This document shows, one piece after another, positions 25,528-34,093 of a stretch of DNA of 64,000 nt; the stretch's first letter is position 1, and each line of letters opens with the position of its first letter. Below the pieces are notes generated by a model. The model had not been told where the DNA came from. It saw only the letters and a list, made by a program, of their open reading frames with translations, and ran no database searches. Source of the stretch: Hymenobacter sp. YC55 (lineage in GTDB: Bacteria; Bacteroidota; Bacteroidia; Cytophagales; Hymenobacteraceae). Position numbers and translations under genes: made by a program. Where the stretch lies: the NCBI RefSeq assembly GCF_029433095.1, contig NZ_JARNTX010000006.1, positions 207,384-271,383 on the forward strand. The letters are read 5' to 3'.

Positions 25528-25630
25528 CCTCCAACTAGCGCTGGGGCCGCCGGAAGAAGTGGTGCAACATCAGGCATGCCAAGGTGTGAAGCAGCACCTT
25601 TCAACTAAGCACTTCCCAATACCCTTTGTC

Positions 25631-26242
25631 GTGATAAAACCGTCTTTTCTTTCTGCTAGCTTTCTGGCTCTGCCGCTGCTCGTTGAAGGCCAAGTACCGC
25701 CCCTGCCCTCGGCAGGGGCGTTGTACCGCAACTGGCCGGTGGTAGTAGGGCTGCAATTTCACACGCTGGCCATGCCGTTTTCTGACGGCAAAAGCGCCTT
25801 TTCCAACCCTGGCCTGAGCGTCGGCACGGAGTTTCGCTACAACCGCCGCGCCACGCTGCTGCAAGGCCTACAGGCTGGCTACTACCACAACCGCTACGCC
25901 GGCAATGGCCTGTACGCAGCTCCGCAGCTAGTGTACCGCCCGCGGTTCGGGCCGTTGTATGCCGAACTGCGGGCCGGCGCCGGGGTGCTGTATGCTATGC
26001 AGCCGGGGCATTCCTACGAGCTAAAGGATGGTAGCTGGCAAACCAACAACCAGGGCGGTAAGCTCATGCTGATGCTGCCGGTGGGCTTGTCTCTGGGCTA
26101 CAATGGGCGGCAGGCATCGCCCCGGATTTCTCCGTTTGTGAGCTATCAGGTGTTCGTGCTGCACGGCTATAACCCCGCTATTCCGGTCGTGCCCAACCGC
26201 TTGCTGCAAGCCGGCGTACGGGCCCACCTTTTCAACCACTGA
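25631..26242 (+). CDS. putative outer-membrane or secreted protein
   Basis: A protein of 203 residues from the GTG at 25631, giving an N terminus MIKPSFLSASFLALPLLVEG that looks like a signal peptide. An earlier in-frame start (25511) would put 40 residues in front of it. The mature part is strand-rich with aromatic borders: VVVGLQFHTLAMPF, GLSVGTEFRYNRRATLLQGL, AGYYHNRYAGNGLYAAPQLV, LYAELRAGAGVLYAM, LMLMLPVGLSLGYNG and LQAGVRAHLFNH. It is probably another beta-barrel. It ends 6 bp before the serine hydrolase start, which points to cotranscription. Confidence 0.7.
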   Translation: MIKPSFLSASFLALPLLVEGQVPPLPSAGALYRNWPVVVGLQFHTLAMPFSDGKSAFSNPGLSVGTEFRYNRRATLLQGLQAGYYHNRYAGNGLYAAPQLVYRPRFGPLYAELRAGAGVLYAMQPGHSYELKDGSWQTNNQGGKLMLMLPVGLSLGYNGRQASPRISPFVSYQVFVLHGYNPAIPVVPNRLLQAGVRAHLFNH

Positions 26243-26248
26243 TTTGCT

Positions 26249-27418
26249 ATGAAAACTGTTTGTCTGGGCCTGCTGCTGGCCCTAGGCGCCTGTACGCCCG
26301 TCGATTTCGTTGCCCCGGCCACTACCTGCACCGCCGAGACCAGCATCAACCCTAGCTTTTCCAAGGCGGCTGGGCTCCGGCAGGTGCTGCAGCACTACGC
26401 GGCCGCTGGCCTGCCGGGCTGCGTGGTGGCTGTGTACAGCCCGACCGAAGGTTACTGGGCCGATGCCGCCGGCTTTGCCCAAATCGAAAACCGCACGCCC
26501 ATGCAGGTCTGCCACTTGCAGTACGGACAAAGCGTAGCCAAAACCTACGCCGCCGCCGCGCTGCTGCTGCTCTATGAAGAAGGCAAGGTGCAGCTCGACG
26601 CGCCCATCACCGATTATCTGCCCGCCACCCTGAGCCGCAAGCTGCCCGACGCGCAGAAGATAACCGTGCGCATGCTGCTCAACCACACCTCTGGCCTGCC
26701 CGACTACTCCAGCAACGCCGACTACATTGCTTACCTGCTGCAACACCCAAAGCACCGCTTCAGCAGCGCCGACTACCTCGACTTCCTGACTGGCAGCAAG
26801 CTAGAGTTCAAGCCCGGCAGTAAATTCAGCTACTCGAATACCAACTACCTGCTCGTCGCCCTGATTACTGATGCTATCCACGGCAATCATGTGCAGCTGA
26901 TTCAAGACCGTATTCTGGCCCCCTTGGGACTGCAACGCACCTTTTACCACAACACGCCCAACTACCTGCGGCAGCCCGACGTGGTCAATAGCTACTTCGA
27001 GCGCTACGGCAACGGGCGAGTGGAAAACGTGTCGCAGATGCAGCAAATCAACGTCGAAACGCTGTATGGCGACGACGGCATCGTGGCCTCGCCGCTGGAT
27101 TACGTGAACTTTCTACGGGCCCTGATGGAAGACCGGCTGCTCAAGCCCTCTTCCCGGCAGCTGATGATGAGCTGGGTAAACGACCCAAAAACCGGTCAGC
27201 CTAAGTACGGCATGGGGTTGTACCACATCGAGCACCAGGGCCAAGTGGCCTACGGACACGGCGGCGCGGGCCTCGGCGCCGGCTGCGCCCTGTACTACCT
27301 GCCCGATAAGCAGCTGTACTTCTTTCTCGGCGTGAACATGGGCACGCTCACCGAGGGTAAGCTGGTCAGCAAGACCGGTGAGCTGCGCGATGCAGTGCTG
27401 GATGAACTGGTAAAGTAA
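26249..27418 (+). CDS. serine hydrolase lipoprotein (class C beta-lactamase fold)
   Basis: A protein of 389 residues. N-terminal lipobox (MKTVCLGLLLALGAC, Cys 15). The beta-lactamase/penicillin-binding catalytic set is present: S-x-x-K in YGQSVAKTYAAAALL, the Tyr motif in KFSYSNTNYLLVALI and the HGG equivalent of KTG in AYGHGGAGLGAG. HTSGLPDYSS and PLGLQRTFYH are further family blocks. Such secreted esterases or D-aminopeptidases act on peptides, esters or cell-wall material. True beta-lactamase activity is not implied. Third gene of the operon from operator copy c, after two outer-membrane proteins. Confidence 0.92.
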   Translation: MKTVCLGLLLALGACTPVDFVAPATTCTAETSINPSFSKAAGLRQVLQHYAAAGLPGCVVAVYSPTEGYWADAAGFAQIENRTPMQVCHLQYGQSVAKTYAAAALLLLYEEGKVQLDAPITDYLPATLSRKLPDAQKITVRMLLNHTSGLPDYSSNADYIAYLLQHPKHRFSSADYLDFLTGSKLEFKPGSKFSYSNTNYLLVALITDAIHGNHVQLIQDRILAPLGLQRTFYHNTPNYLRQPDVVNSYFERYGNGRVENVSQMQQINVETLYGDDGIVASPLDYVNFLRALMEDRLLKPSSRQLMMSWVNDPKTGQPKYGMGLYHIEHQGQVAYGHGGAGLGAGCALYYLPDKQLYFFLGVNMGTLTEGKLVSKTGELRDAVLDELVK

Positions 27419-27493
27419 CCTCTCGCGGGTAGCCCATTATTTCGCGTTCTTGGTGAATATTAAGCTCGCTTACCGCCCGCAACGTACCCGCTG

Positions 27494-28108
27494 ATGTACA
27501 TTCCTAAAAACTACCAAACCACCGACCGCGCCGAGATAGTGGCCTTTATGCAGCGCCACAGCTTTGCCACCATCATCACGGCAAAAGAGCAGATGCCAAT
27601 AGCCACGCATTTGCCCTTCGTCGTGACCGAGCACGACGACGACACCGTTCGGTTGGTTTCCCATTTTGCCAGGGCCAACCCGCAGTGGCAACAGGTGGCA
27701 GCGCATCCAGTGCTGGTCGTGTTCAGTGAGCCGCACGCCTACATTTCGCCCACGCACTACGACCACGAGCAAAGCGTACCCACTTGGAATTACTTTGCCG
27801 TGCATGCCTACGGGCACGGCCGCCTGATAACCGATGCGGCAGACACTTTCCAAGTCCTGGAAACTACCATCAACACCTACGAAGCCAGCTACCGCCAACA
27901 ATGGGAGCAACTGCCCGCCGAGTTCAAAACGAAAATGGCGAAAGGCATTGTGGCTTTTGAAATAACAGTAACCGAGCTGCAAGCCCAAAAGAAGATGAGC
28001 CAGAATAAGTCAGCAGCGGAGCAGCAACGCATCATCCACACGCTGGCAGCTAGCGAGTATGGCGCCGCCCGCGACCTTGCCCACTACATGCAGCAAAATC
28101 AACTCTAA
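27494..28108 (+). CDS. paiB: PaiB-like FMN-binding protein
   Basis: A protein of 204 residues. It matches the PaiB/FMN-binding negative transcriptional regulator family along its length: MYIPKNYQTTDRAEIVAFMQ, HSFATIITAKEQMPIATHLP, LVSHFARANPQWQQV, VLVVFSEPHAYISPTHYDHE, VPTWNYFAVHAYGHGRLI, and the C-terminal MAKGIVAFEITVTELQAQKK, MSQNK segment. The split-barrel FMN fold argues for a flavin-dependent activity, while the name comes from a B. subtilis gene that affects sporulation and protease synthesis. It lies 75 bp after the serine hydrolase and may have its own promoter. Confidence 0.92.
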   Translation: MYIPKNYQTTDRAEIVAFMQRHSFATIITAKEQMPIATHLPFVVTEHDDDTVRLVSHFARANPQWQQVAAHPVLVVFSEPHAYISPTHYDHEQSVPTWNYFAVHAYGHGRLITDAADTFQVLETTINTYEASYRQQWEQLPAEFKTKMAKGIVAFEITVTELQAQKKMSQNKSAAEQQRIIHTLAASEYGAARDLAHYMQQNQL

Positions 28109-28111
28109 TAC

Positions 28112-28189
28112 GCACCAAAGCGGCAGTGAGCTGGCAGCCCTGGTTGCCGATTCACTACAGCTTTGGTGCATCCGGCAACCAGGGCTGCC
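28112..28189. terminator. two interlocked inverted repeats at convergent gene ends
   Basis: Repeat A: GCACCAAAGC (28112-28121) with GCTTTGGTGC (28160-28169), extended inward by AGTGA/TCACT. Repeat B: GGCAGCCCTGGTTGCCG (28133-28149) with its exact complement at 28173-28189. The order is A-B-A'-B', so only one stem can form fully, or both together as a pseudoknot. It lies between the paiB-like gene and the end of the minus-strand T9SS cargo gene (28285). Probably a terminator, structure unusual. Confidence 0.5.
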
Positions 28190-28284
28190 GAGCAAGTCAT
28201 TCGTGAATAGCGCCACTGTATTTCGGGCGCTAGGTGCGCTCTAGTTGTGCAGCGCCTGTAGTGCTGTTCAGGCGCAAATGCATG

Positions 28285-30156
28285 CTAAGGCTTGAGCACC
28301 ACCAAGCGGTGGGTTTGGGGCCGTTCGTGCTGACTTTCCACGCGCACCACATATAAGCCGGCCGGCAATGAGGCCGTGGCAAAACGCAACGTAGTACGAC
28401 CCGCGCGCACCCAATCATGTAGCAGTTCCGCCACTGTTTGCCCGCGCGGGTCTAGCAAGGAAATACGGGTGTGGCCGCCGCGCCCTTGCTGAAACTCCAC
28501 CGACACGTAATCGGTGGCGGGGTTGGGGTAGGCAACAAGCGGCGGGCGCACCTCCGCTGGCCGGGTGGCGGTAACCACGCCGGGATGAGCGAGCCGTGAG
28601 ATATGCGGACGCCTCTCCCCGCCCCCACCTAAGCCGGTAGTAACCGGCACGCACCCCTGGGCCCACACTTCTCCCGGGTGGTTGTAGCGCGGACTCAGCC
28701 CGAGGTAGTCGCCCCAAATAGCGAGGTAGTCATCACCCGTATGCAAACTTATGGGAACCGACAAGTCGCCGGTATCATCGACGAATACGGCGGAGTATCC
28801 TACGTGCTCGGTTGGCGAGGCGTGGGAATAAACGATGAGGGCGCTGTTTTCGGCTGGCGTGCGGCCACAATAGGCAATGGCCGGAAACGCTGCCTCACGC
28901 CCCTCTGGCAACACCTGCGCCTGGGCGCTCGGTGTGGGAGCCGTGAGGTTGATGATTTGGCCGTAACATACACCTGCCCGCGGCGAACCGGCTGTTTGCA
29001 GAACGTTCAGCACGAAGTGAATTCGTTGGTTGTGTTGAAAGGCACTCATAACCCGGGCATCGTTACGGCCGAGGGTTAGCGAACTACCAAGCTGCCGGAC
29101 ATCGGGCGGCAGCGTGTAGGGCAGCATACCGGCGCAGGCCCGCACCTCGAGGTCGGGCGTGGCGCTCAAGGCCGCGCCTATGCGCACTAGCAGCAAGCGC
29201 TGGGAGTTTTGGGCGCTCAGGGCATCACTGGAAAGAAAATACGCTGGTAATGGCCCAAGGCCAGTACTGCCTCGCACCGGCGTTAGGTTGAAGACTGGCT
29301 GCCCGTTGGCGGTGATGTTGTGGTAGTAGCGCACATCGCCGCTTTGCAGCGCCTGACCAGCTAGCAGCTTTTGCTTGCTAAGCTGCCAGATAGTGGACTG
29401 CCGAAAGCCGGAATTGTTAGTGGAACCATCGGTGAAGGTGTTGCCGCTAATGAATAGGTCTTCCCGCGTCAATAGTATGCTTGGGTAATCCATCCAGGTA
29501 CCGTCGTTGAGAGGCGAGCCGCTGAGCTGGTAGCTGTGCCACGCACCCTGCGGGTCGGCACTGGCCGACACGGCCACGTGCACCACACTGGCCGCGGCCA
29601 CGTTGCCGGACAGGAATACCACCACAAACCGGTCAACTTCAGGGTCGTAGAGCACGTGCGGATCGAAGCCGCGCACCCCGGGCGTGGCCGTGAGGGCCGC
29701 CAGGTTTTGAGTACGCAGGAGCGTGCCATCTTCGGCGTGCAGAGCTATGCGGCCATTCATCACGCTGACCACCGTCCCATCGTTGGCTACGGCCAAATCG
29801 TCGTCGTTGGGCGTGCCGGGTAATTCGTAGCCGAAAAAGCTGCCCAGCACCTGCGGAGCCGCGGCGGTTCGGGCACTGCTTATAGGTAAGGAGGGCGAGT
29901 TGGCGGCGCGTTGCAGACGGGCAAGACTGTCTTTGAGGGCTACCAGCTTGGCTTGGGCACCCGCAATGCGCGGAGCGGCAACCGGTACGGTGCGCAAGGT
30001 GGGTTGCCAATCTGATACTGCCGTTAGATCCACATGCGTAGGAGGCGCCACTAGCGGTTGGGCTACGGCAAACGTGCCCTGCCCGCTCGCAGCATGAGCC
30101 CCCAAGAACAGCCAGTACCCACTAATTAGCTTTACCAATATCCTACTAGTATTCAT
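28285..30156 (-). CDS. secreted protein with T9SS C-terminal sorting domain
   Basis: A protein of 623 residues. Signal peptide MNTSRILVKLISGYWLFLGA, cleaved near AASGQ. The large middle part is beta-propeller-like (DLAVANDGTVVSVMNGRIAL, VLYDPEVDRFVVVFLSG, NDGTWMDYPSILLTREDLFI, IAYCGRTPAENSALIVYSHA, YLAIWGDYLGLSPRYNHPGE) with no enzyme motif that I can name. The last ~80 residues are a type A T9SS sorting domain: VAYPNPATDYVSVEF, ISLLDPRGQTVAELL and LPAGLYVVRVES, ending LVVLKP. The protein should cross the outer membrane through the type IX system. Expression is predicted from operator copy d, 315 nt upstream. Confidence 0.88.
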   Translation of the reverse strand: MNTSRILVKLISGYWLFLGAHAASGQGTFAVAQPLVAPPTHVDLTAVSDWQPTLRTVPVAAPRIAGAQAKLVALKDSLARLQRAANSPSLPISSARTAAAPQVLGSFFGYELPGTPNDDDLAVANDGTVVSVMNGRIALHAEDGTLLRTQNLAALTATPGVRGFDPHVLYDPEVDRFVVVFLSGNVAAASVVHVAVSASADPQGAWHSYQLSGSPLNDGTWMDYPSILLTREDLFISGNTFTDGSTNNSGFRQSTIWQLSKQKLLAGQALQSGDVRYYHNITANGQPVFNLTPVRGSTGLGPLPAYFLSSDALSAQNSQRLLLVRIGAALSATPDLEVRACAGMLPYTLPPDVRQLGSSLTLGRNDARVMSAFQHNQRIHFVLNVLQTAGSPRAGVCYGQIINLTAPTPSAQAQVLPEGREAAFPAIAYCGRTPAENSALIVYSHASPTEHVGYSAVFVDDTGDLSVPISLHTGDDYLAIWGDYLGLSPRYNHPGEVWAQGCVPVTTGLGGGGERRPHISRLAHPGVVTATRPAEVRPPLVAYPNPATDYVSVEFQQGRGGHTRISLLDPRGQTVAELLHDWVRAGRTTLRFATASLPAGLYVVRVESQHERPQTHRLVVLKP

Positions 30157-30206
30157 TGCTTTACCTTGATTCAGGAGTTAACTATAGAGCACGAACCCAC
30201 GGTGTT

Positions 30207-30413
30207 TTAGTTCTCAGTCAGAGTAGCAGCCGGTTGGCCGAGAACGGCGAAAACCGAAACCGTGCACGGTAGAAAGCCGCCATTCGCCCTACCGACTTTG
30301 CGCTGCTTGTTGGCGCTTGACCGGGCTTGGTTGGCCGCACAGCACTGCTTGTTGTTACGGCCGCCGAGCAGGGCCATTCCATCGAGGAAAGCATCAACAA
30401 AGTGAGAATTCAT
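30207..30413 (-). CDS. possible 68-residue leader peptide with a GG motif
   Basis: A frame of 68 residues starting at ATG 30413, about 58 nt after the start predicted from operator copy d, and ending 50 bp before the T9SS cargo gene. The N terminus MNSHFVDAFLDGMALLGG resembles a double-glycine leader, followed by a basic, Cys-containing part (RNNKQCCAANQARSS...). It might be the first gene of the transcript. The composition is not strongly coding, and another frame overlaps it, so the call is tentative. Confidence 0.3.
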   Translation of the reverse strand: MNSHFVDAFLDGMALLGGRNNKQCCAANQARSSANKQRKVGRANGGFLPCTVSVFAVLGQPAATLTEN

Positions 30414-30478
30414 AAGGGAAGAGGCGGCCGTTTTACTCCGCTGCTTTTTTCATGATCGAGCCACTGTACGCGTATTTA

Positions 30479-30544
30479 CAAAGCTAGAGCAGCACCTCAC
30501 CGCAGGCTTTCGCGAAACGGAGTTCCGCTTTTGTCTCCCGGATT
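30479..30544 (-). promoter_or_regulatory. operator-promoter copy d
   Basis: Minus-strand reading from 30544: AATCCGG, AAG at positions 15-17, AACTCCGTTT at 21-30, GAAAG at 34-38 and TAGCTTTG at 59-66 (30486-30479). It faces away from copy e, 188 bp to its right, so the two form a divergent pair. Predicted start near 30472. Its target is the T9SS cargo gene, with the 68-codon frame in between. Confidence 0.85.
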
Positions 30545-30731
30545 TTCCAAGGGTAAGCCTCCCGAAGCAGCAGGTTGAACCGATTGCCTACCGCCGCATT
30601 CCAGTGCGCGCAACTTGCCTAAAGCAGCAGCAAACAGCAATGAATGGGGGTGTAGACGCTGTTTTAGGCTGCCGCAGAAAACAGCCAGCGTTGTGCCGTG
30701 AACTGTCTTGCTACAACGGCCCGGCCCAAAA

Positions 30732-30797
30732 AATCCGGCAGCGGCAAGTGGAACTCCGTTTCGCGAAAGTTTGCGGCAAACGGTCCACCTAGTTTTG
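30732..30797 (+). promoter_or_regulatory. operator-promoter copy e
   Basis: AATCCGG (30732-30738), AAG (30746-30748), ACTCCGTTT (30753-30761), AAAG (30766-30769) and TAGTTTTG at 30790-30797. The segment from position 20 to 38 (GAACTCCGTTTCGCGAAAG) is identical to copy d. Predicted start near 30804, giving a leader of about 324 nt before the PKD lipoprotein gene at 31128. No convincing gene is seen in that leader. Confidence 0.85.
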
Positions 30798-31127
30798 CAA
30801 GCACCAAAGCAATGGTTGGCGCGTGCTCTTCCCTACTGACTATCAAAGCCCCGGTGGTGGCGGGTTCACCGAAGCTTTTCCTTGAATCCTACCGCTTGGC
30901 ATCAGTTGCCTGGGGCTACCTCGTTGCCTTTATCTACCCGCGTCAAGCTCCGGCGCTTTCCTGAAGCCTACTGCCGGGCCAGCAAATAAGCAGTGCTGAT
31001 TTCACACCCACCTAGCAGGCTGGGCTGGCGGGCTGTTGTCTGCGCTTTCCATTGAAAATCAACGGCCAGCCGAGAACTGGCCGAGTCATTCGCAAACCCA
31101 TTTATCATCCTTTTCTTCTTTCCGCTT

Positions 31128-33068
31128 ATGTCCTTTTACCCTTACCGTCTGCCTGTTTTGTTGGCCACCTTGTCCGCGCTGACGCTCGGCGCCTGCGACG
31201 ACGACAACGAGAAAACCGAAGCTTCGCCCAAACCGAAAGCCGCCTTCACCTACACGGCTGGCACCTGCCAGGGTGGCTGCCCGGTAGCCTTCCAGAACAC
31301 TTCCCAAAACGCCACTTCCTACACTTGGGACTTCGGCGACAACAAAACCGGTACCCAAACTGAAGCACAGTTCAACCACGCTTACGCCCAAGCAGGTGTG
31401 TACCGCGTGAAACTAACGGCTACCAGCGCCGGCGGCACCGACACCACCAGCCAGCGCATCACGGTAGGTGGAAACTCGGGCTGCATGCGGCAAATTGTTC
31501 AGGTCAGCGGCAACATCACGACGGCCACTACCTGGGAATCGTGCAATGTGTACGTGGTGGATGGCGACGTGGGTGTGAGCAACGTGCTAACCATGCAACC
31601 AGGCACAGTTATCAAGTTCAAGCCGGGCAGCCAACTGACCCTGAACGGTGCGGGCCGCTTTGATGCTACCGGTACCGCCGCTGCCCCCATCGTTTTCACG
31701 TCCATTAAAGACGACGCCCACGGCGGCGACACCAATGCCGACGGCACCGCCACTACGCCCGCCCGCAAGGATTGGGACCACATTAACCTGAACGGCAAAA
31801 ACGGTTCGCGCCTCGAGTATTGCCAGTTCATGTACGCCGGCGGGGGCGGAACCAACAGCTATGCTGTAGGGCTAAACGGAGGCTCGGCTACTATCCGCAA
31901 TTCCACCTTCGCCCACAATGGCGGCGGGGCCCCGAGCATGCAGGGCGCCCTGGACGCCGGGGAAGCCACGGCCGCTATTGAGTTGAATAACAACACATTC
32001 TTCGACAACGAGATGCCGTTGCGGGTTAACAACTTGTTCAGCCTCGACAACTCCAACACCTTCCAAAATGCGCAGAACGCTAGCCAGAAAAACGACTACA
32101 ACGGCATTTGGGTGGAAGACACCCCGGCCCGGTCGATGATGCTTACCTGGGGCGAAACGGAATTACCCTTCGTGCTCGACAACACCGGCTGGGAAGCGCA
32201 GCTGACCTTGGGCGCGGGCGTGACCTTGAAAATGCTGCCCAACGCGGCCATGCAGTTCAACAGCGGTGGCTACCTCGTGGCCAAGGGCACGGCTACGGCC
32301 CCCATTATTTTCACATCCTACAAAGACGACACCCACGGCGGCGACACCAACCACGACAACACCGCCTCGGCCCCAGCCAAAAAAGATTGGCGCAACATTA
32401 TAGCTGGCAGCTCTGCCGATTCGGAATTAGCGTACTGCCAGTTTCTGTACGGCGGCAACGGCGGCAACACCATCAGCTTGTTTGGTGCCGCGGCCAGCAT
32501 CACGCACTGCACATTTGCGCATAACGGCCAAGACGATGGCATAACCGAAGCCAGCCTCGACGCCTCCCGCGCTAAAGCAGGCACGGTCATCCAAGAAAAC
32601 ACCTTCTTCGACAACGTCCGGCCGCTGTCCATTGCCTCTAGCTTCGACCTAGACAACTCCAACACCTTCCACGACCCGGCCAATGCTAGCCTAAAAAACC
32701 AGTACCAGGGCATCGTCACGTTTTGGGACATCAACGCCACCAAATCAAACGTGAGCTGGGAAGAAACCGAAGTAGCCTACGTGAACACGGAAACCATCGA
32801 CCTGGTGGCTGGCAAAACCCTCCGTCTCGGCAACAACGTGACGCTCAAGTTTCTTCCAAACGTGCAGGTGTCTTTGCGCAGCAATGCTAACCAACTGCAA
32901 AATGCCGATGGCACGGGCGTAACCTTTACTTCCTACAAAGACGACGCCCGTGGCGGCGACGCCAATGGCAACGGGGCAGCCAACAGTGCGACTGCCGGCG
33001 ATTGGAGAGGCGTGTACAGCAACGGTTGGCTGATGTGGCCCAACATCTACTACGCCTCCAACAAATAA
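31128..33068 (+). CDS. PKD-domain lipoprotein with repeated beta-helix modules
   Basis: A protein of 646 residues. Lipobox in ATLSALTLGAC (Cys about 23), acidic linker, then a PKD domain (SYTWDFGDNKTGTQTEAQF, AGVYRVKLTATS; about 45-110). The rest is built of three related ~190-residue modules that each read 'G..IKFKPG...L...G.....GTA.APIVFTS.KDDaHGGDTN.DGTA..pa..DW..I' then 'LEYCQFMYAGGGG...A.I.NSTFAHNG' (right-handed parallel beta-helix style). The repeats TSIKDDAHGGDTN, TSYKDDTHGGDTN and TSYKDDARGGDAN show this clearly. The third module stops short of its second half. Surface lipoprotein, perhaps a glycan-binding or adhesive scaffold; no catalytic motif. Under operator copy e. Confidence 0.85.
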   Translation: MSFYPYRLPVLLATLSALTLGACDDDNEKTEASPKPKAAFTYTAGTCQGGCPVAFQNTSQNATSYTWDFGDNKTGTQTEAQFNHAYAQAGVYRVKLTATSAGGTDTTSQRITVGGNSGCMRQIVQVSGNITTATTWESCNVYVVDGDVGVSNVLTMQPGTVIKFKPGSQLTLNGAGRFDATGTAAAPIVFTSIKDDAHGGDTNADGTATTPARKDWDHINLNGKNGSRLEYCQFMYAGGGGTNSYAVGLNGGSATIRNSTFAHNGGGAPSMQGALDAGEATAAIELNNNTFFDNEMPLRVNNLFSLDNSNTFQNAQNASQKNDYNGIWVEDTPARSMMLTWGETELPFVLDNTGWEAQLTLGAGVTLKMLPNAAMQFNSGGYLVAKGTATAPIIFTSYKDDTHGGDTNHDNTASAPAKKDWRNIIAGSSADSELAYCQFLYGGNGGNTISLFGAAASITHCTFAHNGQDDGITEASLDASRAKAGTVIQENTFFDNVRPLSIASSFDLDNSNTFHDPANASLKNQYQGIVTFWDINATKSNVSWEETEVAYVNTETIDLVAGKTLRLGNNVTLKFLPNVQVSLRSNANQLQNADGTGVTFTSYKDDARGGDANGNGAANSATAGDWRGVYSNGWLMWPNIYYASNK

Positions 33069-33454
33069 CTCTACCTCGACCAGTCCGCCCTATTGACGGT
33101 AAACATCCCATTTGCAGCACCACCTCCAACTGCGATGTATCAGACCGCAAGCAGCGTCGAGCTTTCCACCCACGCCTTTGGTCGTGACTCTCGGTTGTAC
33201 ATGTTGTTTCATGCGGCTACTCTCACTTTCCGGACCAGTGCTTCAGGCGCTAGAATGCTTGAATGGAGAGTAGCCGCGCTGAAAATTTCGTGGCTTCACG
33301 CTTGGTGCCACAGCTTCATCCTCTCCTTGAGTTGCTCTTGAGTCCGTCCTCCGCTTGTGCTACCAACAGCCTCTACCTGAAATGGCGGAAAAGGACACAC
33401 AAGGCTTATAACGGATTGCAATAGAGCCTAAAACAAATAATTTACTTTTACTAT
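33069..33454. other. 386-bp intergenic region with a long-loop inverted repeat
   Basis: GCGGCTACTCTC (33213-33224) and GAGAGTAGCCGC (33266-33277) are exact complements 41 nt apart, a possible terminator for the PKD lipoprotein gene. The remainder should contain the nudK promoter. No gene is recognised. Confidence 0.4.
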
Positions 33455-34039
33455 ATGCATATCCCCGAAATCAAGACCACGGCCGTTGAGGTATTGTCCG
33501 ACAACTGGTACACACTCCGCAAAATCACCTTCGAGCTTCGGCAGGCCGACGGACGATGGTCCACGCAAAGCCGGGAGGCGTACGACCGGGGCAACGGCGC
33601 GGTTATTCTGCTTTATAACACAAGCAAAAAAACGGTCATCCTAACCCGGCAGTTCCGCATGCCTACCTACTTGAATGGCAACAAAACCGGCATGCTCATC
33701 GAGGCGTGCGCCGGGCTGCTGGACCAGGACAACCCCGAGGCCTGCATACGGCGCGAAACAGAAGAAGAAACCGGCTACCGGGTGCAAAATATCCAGAAGG
33801 TTTTCGAGGCGTACATGTCGCCGGGCTCCGTAACGGAACTGCTGTATTTTTTTGTAGCCGAGTACACCGAACAGCAGCGTCTGCACGACGGGGGGGGAGT
33901 TGCGGAGGAAGAAGAGAATATTGAAGTTCTGGAGCTACCCTTTACGCAAGCCATGCGCATGGTCCACGACGGAGAAATTCGGGACGGCAAAACGATTATG
34001 CTGCTCCAATACGCGCATATCAACCTCCAGCTTGCCTAA
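33455..34039 (+). CDS. nudK: NUDIX hydrolase, GDP-mannose pyrophosphatase NudK-like
   Basis: A protein of 194 residues, the usual NudK length. The N terminus (KTTAVEVLSDNWYTLRKITF ELRQ) and the core AVILLYNTSKKTVILTRQFR, MPTYLNG..GMLIEACAGLL follow E. coli NudK closely. The Nudix helix is LLDQDNPEACIRRETEEETG, with the RETEEE metal-binding residues intact. The reaction is hydrolysis of GDP-mannose and related sugar nucleotides to sugar phosphate plus nucleoside monophosphate, in the cytoplasm. A link to the mannosidase at 781 is possible but not shown. Single gene. Confidence 0.9.
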   Translation: MHIPEIKTTAVEVLSDNWYTLRKITFELRQADGRWSTQSREAYDRGNGAVILLYNTSKKTVILTRQFRMPTYLNGNKTGMLIEACAGLLDQDNPEACIRRETEEETGYRVQNIQKVFEAYMSPGSVTELLYFFVAEYTEQQRLHDGGGVAEEEENIEVLELPFTQAMRMVHDGEIRDGKTIMLLQYAHINLQLA

Positions 34040-34093
34040 ATGCGCAGGTGCCACGCGGCCTTGCCAAGGTACCCGGCGCGGTAGCTGTCGCTA

